This document shows positions 26,844 to 35,219 of a stretch of 64,000 nucleotides of DNA, piece after piece. This DNA is from Austwickia sp. (GTDB taxonomy: Bacteria > Actinomycetota > Actinomycetes > Actinomycetales > Dermatophilaceae), in NCBI GenBank assembly GCA_016699675.1, contig CP064985.1, forward strand, positions 2,480,001 through 2,544,000. The letters run 5' to 3'. How positions within the stretch are numbered: the stretch's first letter is position 1; every line of letters begins with the position of its first letter. A program made the translations under genes and the position numbers. The notes under the pieces are model-generated. The model saw nothing but the letters and a program-made list of their open reading frames with translations, searched no databases and was not told the origin of the DNA.

Positions 26844-28447
26844 GGCCGACCCCCGAAACCGCCCATGCTGTTGCCCGTGGCCGATCCGGCGGTCACCGTG
26901 GCGACCTTGGCCGCGCCCGTGGTCGAGCCGCCGAGGGAGAAGGTCGTGGCGACGGACTCGGCGGCCAGCCGGCCCCCGACGTACACGTCGTAGCTCTGGC
27001 CCTTCGTGATCCCCGCCCCGGCGAGGACGATGTTCGCCGCGGTGCGGGGGGCCGTGTAGCTCGCCACGACCGTCCCGCCGCTGACGATCTGCACGGTGCT
27101 GCCCGCCTGGACCGCACTGGGCAGCGAGACCTGCAGCCATCCGGTGGTCGAGGCCGCGCCCGGCGCCTCGGCCATCCCCGCGCTGCCTGCAGCAAGCACT
27201 GTGCCGCCGGTGACGGTGATGCCGCCGTTGGAGTCGAGCGCGCCGTTGCCGTTGGTGGTGGGGCCGTTCACGACGGTCGTGCCGCCGGAGATGCTGATCG
27301 TGCCGTTCGAGTCGAGACCGTCGCCGCCGGAGCTGACGACGTGCGTCCCGCCGGTGATGAGGAGTTGTTCCCCGGTGTTCGCCATGCCGCCGCCACCACC
27401 CGGGCCACCCTGGCCCGCCTGGCTCCCGGACGAAGCCCCGGCCGAGGCGTTGACGCCATCGTCGGTGGCGGTGACGGTGCTGGTGCCGCCGGCCAGCACG
27501 ATGTTGGCGCCCTCCAGGCCCTCGGTCGACTTCTGGACCGTGAGGCTCCCGCCCTCGATCGCGAGGTCGCCCTCGGCGTGTACGCCGTCGTCGCCCGCGC
27601 TGATCGTCACCGTGCCGTCGGACAGGCGCACGGAGCCGACGGTGTCGTCGGTCTCGTTGTCGGATGTCAGGCCGTCGCCGCCGGCCGTCACCTGCAGGGT
27701 GCCGCCTGCGACGATCAGGTAGTCCTTGCCGCGCAGCCCGTCGTCCTTCGCGGTCACCGTGACGGAGCCGCCGAGGATCACCAGGCCGTCCTTGCTGGCG
27801 ACGCCGTCGTTGCCGTTCCCGCGGACGGTCAGGCTGCCCGCGCCGCCGATGGTGAGGTCGGCCATCGAGTAGATGGCGGCGTTGGGGGCATCGGTGTCGG
27901 TGCCGGCGGCGTACGTGGCGGCGTCGCTGACCGTGTTGCTCGTGCCGTCCTTCAGCACGATCACCGCCTCGTCGGCCGCCTTGACGTAGATCGCGGCCGA
28001 GCTGCTGTTGCTGATCGAGACGCCGTCGAGCACGAGGCGGACCTTGCCCTCGGCGGAGCTGTCGACCAGGACCTGACCGTTCGACAGCGAGCCGGACAGG
28101 ACGTAGGTGCCCTTCTGGGTGATGGTGACGGTCGAGCCGCTGACCGTGACGCCCGCCCCGGAGGCGGTGCTGCCCGCGTCGGACAGGCGAACGGTGACGG
28201 CGTCGGCGGCGTCGGCGGCGTCGTAGTCCACGTCGTCCGCCTGGGCGTGGGAGGCGACGTTGTCGGCGAGGAGCGTGGCGGCGGTGCCGGTCAGGGTGCT
28301 GCCCGCGGTGGTCGCGCCGGAGGTGGCCTGGGCCACGCTGCTGACGGCGCCGGCCAGTCCGGTGGTCGCGCCAGTGCCGCACGCGGCGACCGAGAGGGCG
28401 AGGCCCAGGGCGGCGATGCCGTGGGCGAGGCGGGTGGGCTTGATCAT
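26840..28447 (-). CDS. Cthe_2159-type carbohydrate-binding lipoprotein
   Basis: 535 residues from ATG 28445-28447 (MIKPTRLAHG). Lipobox LSVAAC with Cys at about 23, so it should be anchored outside the membrane. After a low-complexity region, repeated beta-helix-like rungs follow (ADLTIGGAGSLTVRGNGNDGVASKDGL, GGSVTVTAKDDGLRGKD, GGTLQVTAGGDGLTSDN, TVTISAGDDGVHAEGD). This is the pattern of the DUF4353/Cthe_2159 family of acidic-polysaccharide-binding, calcium-rich folds. A Gly-rich loop (QGGPGGGGGMANTG) interrupts the rungs. In other actinobacteria such proteins accompany VTC and DUF4956 genes, as here. Confidence 0.87.
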   Translation of the reverse strand: MIKPTRLAHGIAALGLALSVAACGTGATTGLAGAVSSVAQATSGATTAGSTLTGTAATLLADNVASHAQADDVDYDAADAADAVTVRLSDAGSTASGAGVTVSGSTVTITQKGTYVLSGSLSNGQVLVDSSAEGKVRLVLDGVSISNSSSAAIYVKAADEAVIVLKDGTSNTVSDAATYAAGTDTDAPNAAIYSMADLTIGGAGSLTVRGNGNDGVASKDGLVILGGSVTVTAKDDGLRGKDYLIVAGGTLQVTAGGDGLTSDNETDDTVGSVRLSDGTVTISAGDDGVHAEGDLAIEGGSLTVQKSTEGLEGANIVLAGGTSTVTATDDGVNASAGASSGSQAGQGGPGGGGGMANTGEQLLITGGTHVVSSGGDGLDSNGTISISGGTTVVNGPTTNGNGALDSNGGITVTGGTVLAAGSAGMAEAPGAASTTGWLQVSLPSAVQAGSTVQIVSGGTVVASYTAPRTAANIVLAGAGITKGQSYDVYVGGRLAAESVATTFSLGGSTTGAAKVATVTAGSATGNSMGGFGGRP

Positions 28448-28554
28448 GATGGGCTTCCTTGGGGGTCGGATGTCGGGCAGGACGGGATGGGGCCGCGCCG
28501 GCACCCGGCGTACGCCGAGTGGGGTGGCCCGCGGACGGGACGTCGGGGTGGGCG

Positions 28555-29340
28555 TTAGGCCGCGAGGAGGCCGGCGACGACCCGGTGCCACTTCAGCGGC
28601 GGCAGGTCGGTGCGCAGGGCGGCCAGGCCGGCGCCGTACTTGCTGACGCTGCGCGGGCGATGCCCGGCCCGCCAGAGCACGCGGTCGAGGGGGGAGGGGG
28701 CGGGCACCCCCTTGGTCTCGACGATGACGAGGTCGGGCCGGTCGACGCGGATGCCGTGGGGCAGTGCGTGCCAGCTCAGGTCGGTGTCGATGGTGGCCCG
28801 GGTGTCCGGCCGGTCGCCGGTGCCGGGGACGTGCAGGGTGGTGCGGCGGTACGTCGTGGCCAGCGTGGCGCTCAGTGTCGCCACGGCCACGTCGGTGATG
28901 CCCTGCCCGGCGAGCAACAGGGCGACCGCATCGGTGCCGGCCGTGCCGAGCCGGCGAGGGTCGCCGAGGTGCGGGACCCGCTGCTTGATCGTGCTGCCGC
29001 GCGGTCCGCGGGTCTTGACCTCCAGCCAGGTGGTGCCCGTGTCGAGGTATTCGCGGGTGCGGACCTTGAACCGGCGCCGCCGGCCACGCCCCGCGCTCCT
29101 GTAGGCCCGCAGGTCGGGGGTGTCGAAGTAGGTGGAGCGGTAGCCGAAGGTGCGTCGCCCCGCGATGTCCAGCACCGCCAGGCCGCGGTCCGGCTCGCCG
29201 GCGAGGCGGTCGGTCACGACGTCGAGGTCGGCGGCGGTGAGCAGGTACTTGCGGTCGAGGCGCGTCTGCAGCCCGGCGCTGGCGACGAGGTCGTCCAGGG
29301 AGATGGGGGCCGCGGCGGTGGCGAAGGTCGTCAGGGTCAC
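28555..29340 (-). CDS. VTC-domain (polyphosphate polymerase type) protein
   Basis: 261 residues from GTG 29338-29340, overlapping the DUF4956 stop as GTGA. The triphosphate-tunnel-like VTC domain shows LDRKYLLTAADLD, FGYRSTYFDTPDLRAY, the basic strand GRGRRRRFKVRTREY, WLEVKTRGPRGSTIKQR, ATIDTDLSW and LVIVETKG: alternating basic and acidic strands that line the tunnel in yeast Vtc4. No SPX or membrane part is present. Bacterial stand-alone VTC proteins are of unproven activity; polyphosphate synthesis or nucleotide/polymer phosphorylation is inferred. A 107-base gap follows before the lipoprotein gene. Confidence 0.88.
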   Translation of the reverse strand: MTLTTFATAAAPISLDDLVASAGLQTRLDRKYLLTAADLDVVTDRLAGEPDRGLAVLDIAGRRTFGYRSTYFDTPDLRAYRSAGRGRRRRFKVRTREYLDTGTTWLEVKTRGPRGSTIKQRVPHLGDPRRLGTAGTDAVALLLAGQGITDVAVATLSATLATTYRRTTLHVPGTGDRPDTRATIDTDLSWHALPHGIRVDRPDLVIVETKGVPAPSPLDRVLWRAGHRPRSVSKYGAGLAALRTDLPPLKWHRVVAGLLAA

Positions 29341-29921
29341 GCCGACTCCGCCAGGACGGGCCGGGAGGTGGCGATCGCCGTACGGCGTGCGCAGCGGCGC
29401 ACGCTCACCCACGTGGTGTCGTTGACGAGGTCGATCTTGCGCACGACCAGATCGGTGATCGGGTCGCCGAGCAGGCGTTCGACGTGGGCCCGCAGGCTCG
29501 TCTCGTCGGGGTGGGCCCGATCGAGGATGAGGTCGACGCGGGTCGTGCCGCGCGTCAGCGCGGGATGGTCGCCGACGAACAGGGCGGTGAGGACGAGCGC
29601 CATGAGGCCGCCGACCCAGGGGGCCTCGAGCGCGGACAGGCCGCCGATGAGGCCGAGGGACAGCGCCGCGAAGTAGTAGGCGACCTCGTGCTGGGAGAGC
29701 TCCTCGCTGCGGAGCCGGATGATCGAGAGCACCCCGAACAGCCCGAGCCCGAGGCCCGCGGCGACCGTGCTCACCGAGAGCGCCGCCGCCACCGCGAACA
29801 CCGCGATGTTGACGACGAGGAAGGACACGACCATGTCGCGGCGGCCGTGCCGCGGCACGAACATGGCGAAGACCAACATGGTGATCGCCACGAGGTCGGC
29901 GGCGAGGAAGGCGGGGTTCAT
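29337..29921 (-). CDS. DUF4956 membrane protein
   Basis: 194 residues, ATG 29919-29921 after AGGAG. Three or four hydrophobic helices lie in the first 120 residues (LVAITMLVFAMFV, MVVSFLVVNIAVFAVAAALSV, LGLGLFGVLSIIRLRSEELSQHEVAYYF, GLMALVLTALFV) and a soluble C-terminal domain of about 75 residues ends the protein. IIRLRSEELSQHEVAYYF is the recognisable DUF4956 core. The family is nearly always next to VTC-domain genes; together they are thought to form a membrane-associated polymerase unit. First gene of the eight-gene leftward run. Confidence 0.9.
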   Translation of the reverse strand: MNPAFLAADLVAITMLVFAMFVPRHGRRDMVVSFLVVNIAVFAVAAALSVSTVAAGLGLGLFGVLSIIRLRSEELSQHEVAYYFAALSLGLIGGLSALEAPWVGGLMALVLTALFVGDHPALTRGTTRVDLILDRAHPDETSLRAHVERLLGDPITDLVVRKIDLVNDTTWVSVRRCARRTAIATSRPVLAESA

Positions 29922-29931
29922 GTGGGGGCTC

Positions 29932-29956
29932 CTAGGAGTGCGATGTCGACTCCTAG
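29932..29956 (-). promoter_or_regulatory. inverted repeat before the DUF4956 operon
   Basis: CTAGGAGT (29932-29939) and ACTCCTAG (29949-29956) are exact inverted repeats with a 9-base loop. In the leftward leader the hairpin lies immediately before, and partly includes, the ribosome site AGGAG of the DUF4956 gene. It could be an operator or a translational hairpin. Confidence 0.4.
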
Positions 29957-30032
29957 TAAGCCGAGGCCCCCTTTTCGCCCCGCCTGCGCGCGCTGTTCGT
30001 CCGCTGTGAGACTCCGCGATCAGACCCGAAGG

Positions 30033-30491
30033 CTAGGCGGGCGCGTTCAGGCGCGTCATCTGGGCCCGCATCAGCAGCACCGTCTCGCCGGCCGCGTTGG
30101 TCACGGCCGTGTCGTAGAGCCGCTGCCGGCCCCCACCGTCCCAGGCGAGCCGGGCCGTGGCGCGCAGTTCCTCGCCGAGTCGGGCGGGCCGCAGGAACTG
30201 CGCGGTGAGGTTCGAGGTCACCCACAGGCTGCTGGCCTCGGCGGTGTTCAACGCGTACGCCGTCGCGCTGTCCGCCAGCGCGAGCACCAGGCCGCCGTGG
30301 CAGATCTCGTGGGAGTTGGCCTGATCGGGGCGCACCACCATGGTCATCACGGCGGCCTCGTCGGTGATCTCGCCGGGGACGATGCCGTTGGCGATGACGG
30401 CCGGGTCGTCGGCGAGGATCTCCAGGGCGCGGGCCGCCCGATACTCCGGCGACGCGCCCCATTCCGAGCGTCCCGTGGCGTCGTTGGTCAT
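30033..30491 (-). CDS. PaaI-type hotdog-fold thioesterase
   Basis: 152 residues from ATG 30489-30491 (MTNDATGRSEWG). The hotdog fold shows the family sequence NSHEICHGGLVLALADSATAYALNT, with the catalytic-type HGG and Asp, as in PaaI (hydroxyphenylacetyl-CoA thioesterase). It hydrolyses acyl- or aryl-CoA thioesters. No paa genes are adjacent, so the substrate is open. It is followed at 30500-30592 by a short gap with an imperfect direct repeat (GGTCAGGCGACGTGCCGCGG) and then the damaged kinase gene on the same strand. Confidence 0.88.
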   Translation of the reverse strand: MTNDATGRSEWGASPEYRAARALEILADDPAVIANGIVPGEITDEAAVMTMVVRPDQANSHEICHGGLVLALADSATAYALNTAEASSLWVTSNLTAQFLRPARLGEELRATARLAWDGGGRQRLYDTAVTNAAGETVLLMRAQMTRLNAPA

Positions 30492-30592
30492 GCGGGCGAC
30501 TCTGCCGCATCGGCGGCGTGGCGTCACGCGGCCGTCCGCGTCCCCGCCAGGGTCGACGGGGCTCGTCAGGTCAGGCGACGTGCCGCGGCAGG

Positions 30593-32091
30593 TCAGGCGG
30601 CGTGCCGCGGCAAGGTGAGGCCGAACCGGCTGCCGCCCCCGGGGGCGTCCTCGACCCAGATGTCGCCGCCGTGGCGCTCGACGACCCGGCGGCACAGGGC
30701 CAAGCCCACGCCGGTGCCCTGCCGACCCGACCCGGTCGAGCCGCGGTGGAACATCTCGAAGATGCGTTCCCGCTCCTCACGGGGGATGCCCGCCCCGTTG
30801 TCGGTGACGGTCAGGACGGTGTGCGCGGTGTTCGTGGCCTGCGCCGCGACGAGCACCTGCGGCGTACGGTCGCTGGGGCAGTAGTGGACCGCGTTGTAGA
30901 TCAGGTTGGCCATCACCTGGCGGAGCGGCCCCTCCTCGCCGAGCACGGGCCCCACGTCGGCGACGGGGATGTCGCACGGTCGCTGCACCCGCGCCCGAAC
31001 GTCGTCGGCGGCGGCGCGGGCCAGGTGCGCCAGGTCGACCGGCGTCGGCTCGAAGGACCCGCGGCTGGCGCGCGAGTAGGCGAGCAGGTCGTCGATGAGC
31101 TGGGAGCCGCGCTGGGACGCGTGGGTCATCCTCCGGATGAGCTCCAGTGCGCGCTCGTCGCCCTGCTCGGCCAGGAGGTCCTCCAGCAGCTCCAGGTAGC
31201 CGCGCACGGTCGTCAGCGGCTCCCGCAGGTCGTGGGCCGTGATCGAGGCGAACTCGTCGAGCTGCCTGTTGAGGTCCTCCAGCTCGCGCTGGGCCTGGCG
31301 TCGGGCCGAGGCGTCGCGCGACAGCTGGGTGAGTCCAGCCGGGACCCCACCGCCTCGCTGGCGGGCCAGCCGAACAGCCGCTCAGCCGCCGGGTTCCAGG
31401 CCGTGATGACGCCGTCCTCGTCGAGCTCGGCCACGGCATCCAAGGCGCTCTCCAGCACCGCGCGAGTCCGTCGCTCGCTCTCGGCGAGCTCGGCGGCGAG
31501 GAGGGTCTGGCGCGCTTCGGCCTCCCGCGCCTTGTCGAGGACGGCGGCCGTGCCGGCGCGGCGAATGTCGAGCAGCCGCAGCGCGTGCGCCTCGACGGCG
31601 GCGGCGATGACGCCCACGAGGCAGACCACGGTCACGACCAGCGCCAGCGCGAAGGGAGCATCGACCGCGCCGGACCGGGCGAACTGCAGCACGACCCAGC
31701 CGAGCACGCACGGCACCAGCAGCATGACCGGCATGAGCTGGCGGGCGATCCGGCCCCCCGCGGTGGTGTCGGTGATCGTGCGGGCGAAGCCGCGGTCCGG
31801 GCGAACCCCCACCATCGCCAGCCCCGCCGCGAGGATGCCGAGGGCCGTCAGTGGGGAGAGGACGGCCATCAGCACGACGCGGTAGGCGTCCGAGACGCCG
31901 AAGGCCCACGCCAACACGGCGAGGAAGCCGATTCCGATCGGCACGGCGGCGACGGCCTGCGCCAGGGCGTGCCGGCCCACGGAGTGCAGGATCGCCGCGA
32001 GGGCCAGCCCGAGCATGGCGATCGAGACGATCTCCAGCATCCGCTCCGGCTGGTGGGCCGTCGTGGCCAGGAACGGGTTGTCGGGCAGCAC
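30593..32091 (-). pseudogene. PAS sensor histidine kinase, frameshifted and apparently deleted in PAS
   Basis: The N-terminal frame (GTG 32089-32091) encodes five or so membrane helices, a coiled linker and the start of a PAS domain (ITAWNPAAERLFGWPASEAVGSRL). Near 31337 the frame changes and the PAS continues only from its tail (GLTQLSRDASARRQAQREL), so the middle of the domain, about 60-70 residues, is missing too. The kinase core is intact in the second frame: DEFASITAHDLREPL (phospho-His), NLIYNAVHYCP, DNGAGIP, GTGVGLALCRRVVERHGG. Loss of a PAS middle plus a frameshift suggests one deletion event. No response regulator is adjacent. Confidence 0.75.
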
Positions 32092-32109
32092 GTCCCGCCC
32101 GGTGCGGTG

Positions 32110-32577
32110 TTACAGGATGTTCGCGGCGGCGACGAGCGCGGACGCGATGCCGGCGGCGAGGGACGCGCGGCGGGTGCGGCGGCTCGGTCGTACGGCGTGC
32201 GCGGCCGTGGTCGCGCCGATCACGACGAAGCAGGCCGCCGGCCACCAGCGCACCGGGTCGATCCCCGGCACCCCCAGGCGCGTCAGCTCGGCGCGCTGCA
32301 TCATGTGGCCGAGGGCGGCGACCACCCCCAGCACGGTCACCGCCGTGGCCAACACGATGGTCAGGGCGCGCATCGCGGCCACCGCTCGAATCGAGGAGCG
32401 CGACGCTTGGGTCTCCTCGGCGATGCTGCGGCGGACCTCGATGTCGTCGATGTCGGTCGGTTTGAGCGGGGCGGTGGCCGAGATGAGGCGGGCGGCACGG
32501 CGCACGGCCTGGGCGGTCTCCTCACCCAGCGCGCTGTAGCGGGGTTCGATGCCCCGGCGTGGCCCAAGCAGTGTCAT
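32110..32577 (-). CDS. hypothetical membrane protein upstream of the kinase
   Basis: 155 residues. A soluble N-terminus (residues 1-60) is followed by three predicted helices (ALTIVLATAVTVLGVVAALG, WWPAACFVVIGATTAAHAV, ASLAAGIASALVAAANIL). It ends 18 bases before the kinase start, so the two were probably co-transcribed. No family was recognised. It is divergent from the lipoprotein gene at 32673. Confidence 0.6.
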   Translation of the reverse strand: MTLLGPRRGIEPRYSALGEETAQAVRRAARLISATAPLKPTDIDDIEVRRSIAEETQASRSSIRAVAAMRALTIVLATAVTVLGVVAALGHMMQRAELTRLGVPGIDPVRWWPAACFVVIGATTAAHAVRPSRRTRRASLAAGIASALVAAANIL

Positions 32578-32672
32578 CGGCGTCCCCCAAGGTAGTGGCC
32601 TCGGCTAGTCACGTCATCGGACGCTCGAGTCGAACCCTGAGCTGAGACCGCCGACCGGGTTAGGGTGCACGC

Positions 32673-33116
32673 GTGAAGCCGATGCGTGCGGGGACGTTGG
32701 GGTCGACGGTGGCGGCGGGCGTGCTGGCGGTCCTCGGGCTGGCGATCTCGGGTTGTTCCGGCCAGTCGTCGGAGCCAGCGGCGACGACGTCGGCGACCAC
32801 GGCAGGGTCGCCGGGGGCCTCGGGTGCGACGAGCACGGCTGCGGCCTCCTCTACCACCACGACGGCCCGCCCCTCGGTCGAACCGGGGACGATCCCCGGC
32901 ACGGGCCTCTTCGAGGTCGGCGGCGACGTACCCCCCGGCACCTACGTCTCCGAGACGGCGGCGGACAAGACCTGCTACGCCGCCCGGCTGGCCAAGCGGG
33001 ACTCCCCGGATCCGCTCATCGCGAACTACGTCGTCAAGGGGCGCAGCACCGTGACGATCGAGAAGACCGACGTGTACTTCGAGACCAGGGACTGTGCCAC
33101 CTGGAAGAAGCGCTGA
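32673..33116 (+). CDS. small lipoprotein
   Basis: 147 residues. Signal peptide with lipobox LAISGC (Cys near 28), then a Ser/Thr/Ala-rich linker, then a compact domain with GTGLFEVGGDVPPGTYVSETAADKTCYAARL and a second cysteine near the end (TRDCATWKK), which could form a disulphide. The VPPGTY motif occurs in many actinobacterial secreted proteins of unknown role. Converges on the L,D-transpeptidase gene. Confidence 0.75.
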   Translation: MKPMRAGTLGSTVAAGVLAVLGLAISGCSGQSSEPAATTSATTAGSPGASGATSTAAASSTTTTARPSVEPGTIPGTGLFEVGGDVPPGTYVSETAADKTCYAARLAKRDSPDPLIANYVVKGRSTVTIEKTDVYFETRDCATWKKR

Positions 33117-33175
33117 GGCTGCACCCTGGTGCCGGTCGCGCGTCGAGCGCCGGGCGTGCGGGGGGTGGCGGGGCC

Positions 33176-33727
33176 TCAGTAGATGTGCACCATGGTGTTG
33201 ACCGGCACGCGCTCGTAGAGCTTGCGGGCGGTCTCCCAGTCGCCCAACTGCACGCAGCCATGGCTCCCGATGTAGGTCTGGGGATTCAGGGCAAAGCCTG
33301 AAGAATAGTGGATGTAGAGGCCCTGCTTGCTGTCGAACTTCATGCCCCAGGGCATGAACACCCGGTACGGATAGGACCACCACTGGTCGGGGGCCTTGGT
33401 GTCGACCCTCCAGGTCCCCTTGGGGGTCTCGTAGCCGACGCGGCCGAATCGGACCTCCGCCGACAGCCATTCCTGGCCGTTCTCCAGGTAGGACAGGGTG
33501 CGGGTGGCCTTGTCGATGCACACGATGTTCTTCTGTTGCCGGCAGATCGCCGGGAGGTCGGCCGCGGGTACGTCGACCGTGGTTCCGGCCGCGGCCCTCG
33601 CGGCGTCGACGTCGGGGGCGGGCGCCGCGGGGGCGGGCGTCGCGGGGGCGGCCGTCGCGCCGGCTCCTCCCAGGGCGATCGCGAGGGTCGTGGCGGCGAG
33701 CGCGCGAAGCGCGGTGGCGGTGCGCAT
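33176..33727 (-). CDS. L,D-transpeptidase (YkuD family)
   Basis: 183 residues from ATG 33725-33727 (MRTATALRALAATTLAIALGG), giving a clean signal peptide; longer in-frame starts would precede it. The catalytic motif is IGSHGCVQLGDWE, with the nucleophilic Cys and the upstream His in YIHYSSGFALN. CIDKATRTLSYLENG is the usual opening of the YkuD domain. It cross-links peptidoglycan stems 3-3 or attaches proteins to the wall. An Ala/Pro-rich linker follows the signal peptide. It lacks the large Ig-like domains of mycobacterial Ldts. Confidence 0.9.
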   Translation of the reverse strand: MRTATALRALAATTLAIALGGAGATAAPATPAPAAPAPDVDAARAAAGTTVDVPAADLPAICRQQKNIVCIDKATRTLSYLENGQEWLSAEVRFGRVGYETPKGTWRVDTKAPDQWWSYPYRVFMPWGMKFDSKQGLYIHYSSGFALNPQTYIGSHGCVQLGDWETARKLYERVPVNTMVHIY

Positions 33728-33864
33728 GGGGGCCCCCTGCGGCGTACGGCGTGGTCGGCGACGAGGGTGGCGATGGGACCATCGGTCTCCACGCACGGAA
33801 CCCCCTATCACGGTAACACCCGCCACAGGAGCCCCAGTGAACTCCGACAGGTTGGGCCGTCGGA

Positions 33865-33912
33865 ATACTTTGCCAAAAGTCTAAGAGACAGTAAGCTAGG
33901 TATAAGATTAGT
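33865..33912 (+). promoter_or_regulatory. AT-rich candidate promoter of dpaL
   Basis: The stretch is the least GC-rich of the surrounding kilobases. TTGCCA at about 33871 and TAAGCT some 16 bases on form a plausible sigma-70 pair, with TATAAG a few bases further. The gene starts about 30 bases downstream after GGAGG. The boxes are a guess by eye. Confidence 0.35.
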
Positions 33913-33934
33913 TCGCGTCCATCGGAGGTTGGTC

Positions 33935-35062
33935 ATGAAACCGTCCCGCGTCGTCGTCAACGCCCACGTCGATCGGTCGAAGGTGCGTCCCATGGAGACG
34001 GCGCCGGCGGCCTTCCACGAGACCCTGCCCGGCTTTGCGCCGACCTCGCTGCGGCCGGCGCCCGAGTGCGCCAAGGCTCTCGGCGTACGGTCCGTGCACG
34101 TCAAGGACGAGTCCATGCGCGTCGGCATGCCGGCGTTCAAGATCTTGGGCGCCTCCTGGGCGACGTACCGCGTCATGATGCGCCACTTCGGCAAGGAGCC
34201 CAGCGCCAACCCGAGCCTGCAGGAACTGCGCGAGCTGGTGACGCAGTCCGGCCAGGACCTCACCCTGGTCGCCGCGACCGACGGCAACCACGGCCGGGCC
34301 GTGGCGCGGATGGCCAAGCTGCTTGGCCTGAACTCGATCATCTGCGTGCCGCAGAGCATGGTCGAGTCGCGCAAGAAGGCGATCGCCCGCAACGGCGCCG
34401 AGGTCCGCGTGGTCGCGGGCGACTACGACCTCGCCATTAAGGAGTCCGCGGCGTTGGCCGACGCGACGCACATCGTGGTCTCCGACACGTCGTGGGAGGG
34501 CTACACCGAGCCGCCGAAGTGGGTCATCGACGGCTACTCGACCATGCTCGGCGAGGTCATCTCGCGCATCGAGGCCGGCCACGCCCCCGAGCCCAGCGTC
34601 GTGTTGGCCCAGATGGGGGTGGGCGCCTTCAGCGCCGCCGTGGCCGCCGCCTTCGCGCCGCGCCCGGCCCGGATGCTCGTCGGGGTCGAGCCGGTGACGG
34701 CGGACTGCGTGACCGCCTCCGTCGAGAACGGCGACATGGTCCAGCTGGCCGAGCTGCCTGGGACCTCGATGGCCGGGCTGGACTGCGGTACGCCGTCGCT
34801 GACCGCGTGGCCCGACAACCTGTACGGCTTCGACCGCTACGCCACCGTCACCGACGAGGACGCCGAGGAGGCGACCCGCCTGCTGTACCGGGACTACATC
34901 AACGCCGGCGAAAGCGGCGCCGCCGGCCTCGCCGCGCTGCTCGCGCACGGTGCGGAGCTGGGCCTGAAGCCCGACGACGACGTGCTGGTGTTCCTCACCG
35001 AGGGCGTGACCGACCCGGTGAACTTCGCCCGCATCATCGGCGAGGACAACCCGCTCGCCTGA
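33935..35062 (+). CDS. dpaL: diaminopropionate ammonia-lyase-like PLP enzyme
   Basis: 375 residues from ATG 33935, preceded by CGGAGG. Fold-type II PLP enzyme: the Schiff-base Lys lies in MPAFKILGASWATYR; TDGNHGRAVARMAKLLGL binds the cofactor ring; QMGVGAFSAAVAAAF is the phosphate loop; ESGAAGLAALLAHG is near the end. This order matches diaminopropionate ammonia-lyases, which break 2,3-diaminopropionate to pyruvate and two ammonia; a threonine/serine dehydratase role cannot be excluded. YgeW-type purine genes, its E. coli neighbours, are absent. A 157-base gap precedes the GPP34 gene. Confidence 0.82.
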   Translation: MKPSRVVVNAHVDRSKVRPMETAPAAFHETLPGFAPTSLRPAPECAKALGVRSVHVKDESMRVGMPAFKILGASWATYRVMMRHFGKEPSANPSLQELRELVTQSGQDLTLVAATDGNHGRAVARMAKLLGLNSIICVPQSMVESRKKAIARNGAEVRVVAGDYDLAIKESAALADATHIVVSDTSWEGYTEPPKWVIDGYSTMLGEVISRIEAGHAPEPSVVLAQMGVGAFSAAVAAAFAPRPARMLVGVEPVTADCVTASVENGDMVQLAELPGTSMAGLDCGTPSLTAWPDNLYGFDRYATVTDEDAEEATRLLYRDYINAGESGAAGLAALLAHGAELGLKPDDDVLVFLTEGVTDPVNFARIIGEDNPLA

Positions 35063-35219
35063 TCGCGTCTCCCTCGCCCGGTGGAGTCGTCCCGGCCGGG
35101 CGCCGGCCGGGCGTCGGCCGGGCATCGGTCGCGGGGAGGATGCGCAGGCGCGCGAGAGTCTGGGAAGCTGACGTTCGGCCGCGAGGGGCGCGGCCGAACG
35201 CACTCTCGGGGAGAACACC

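Noticed and set aside
25842..28382. 846-residue minus-strand frame continuing upstream of the phosphodiester glycosidase
   Set aside because: Only the last third (from 26843) is the glycosidase; the rest is an Arg-rich shadow of the Cthe_2159-type gene in another frame.
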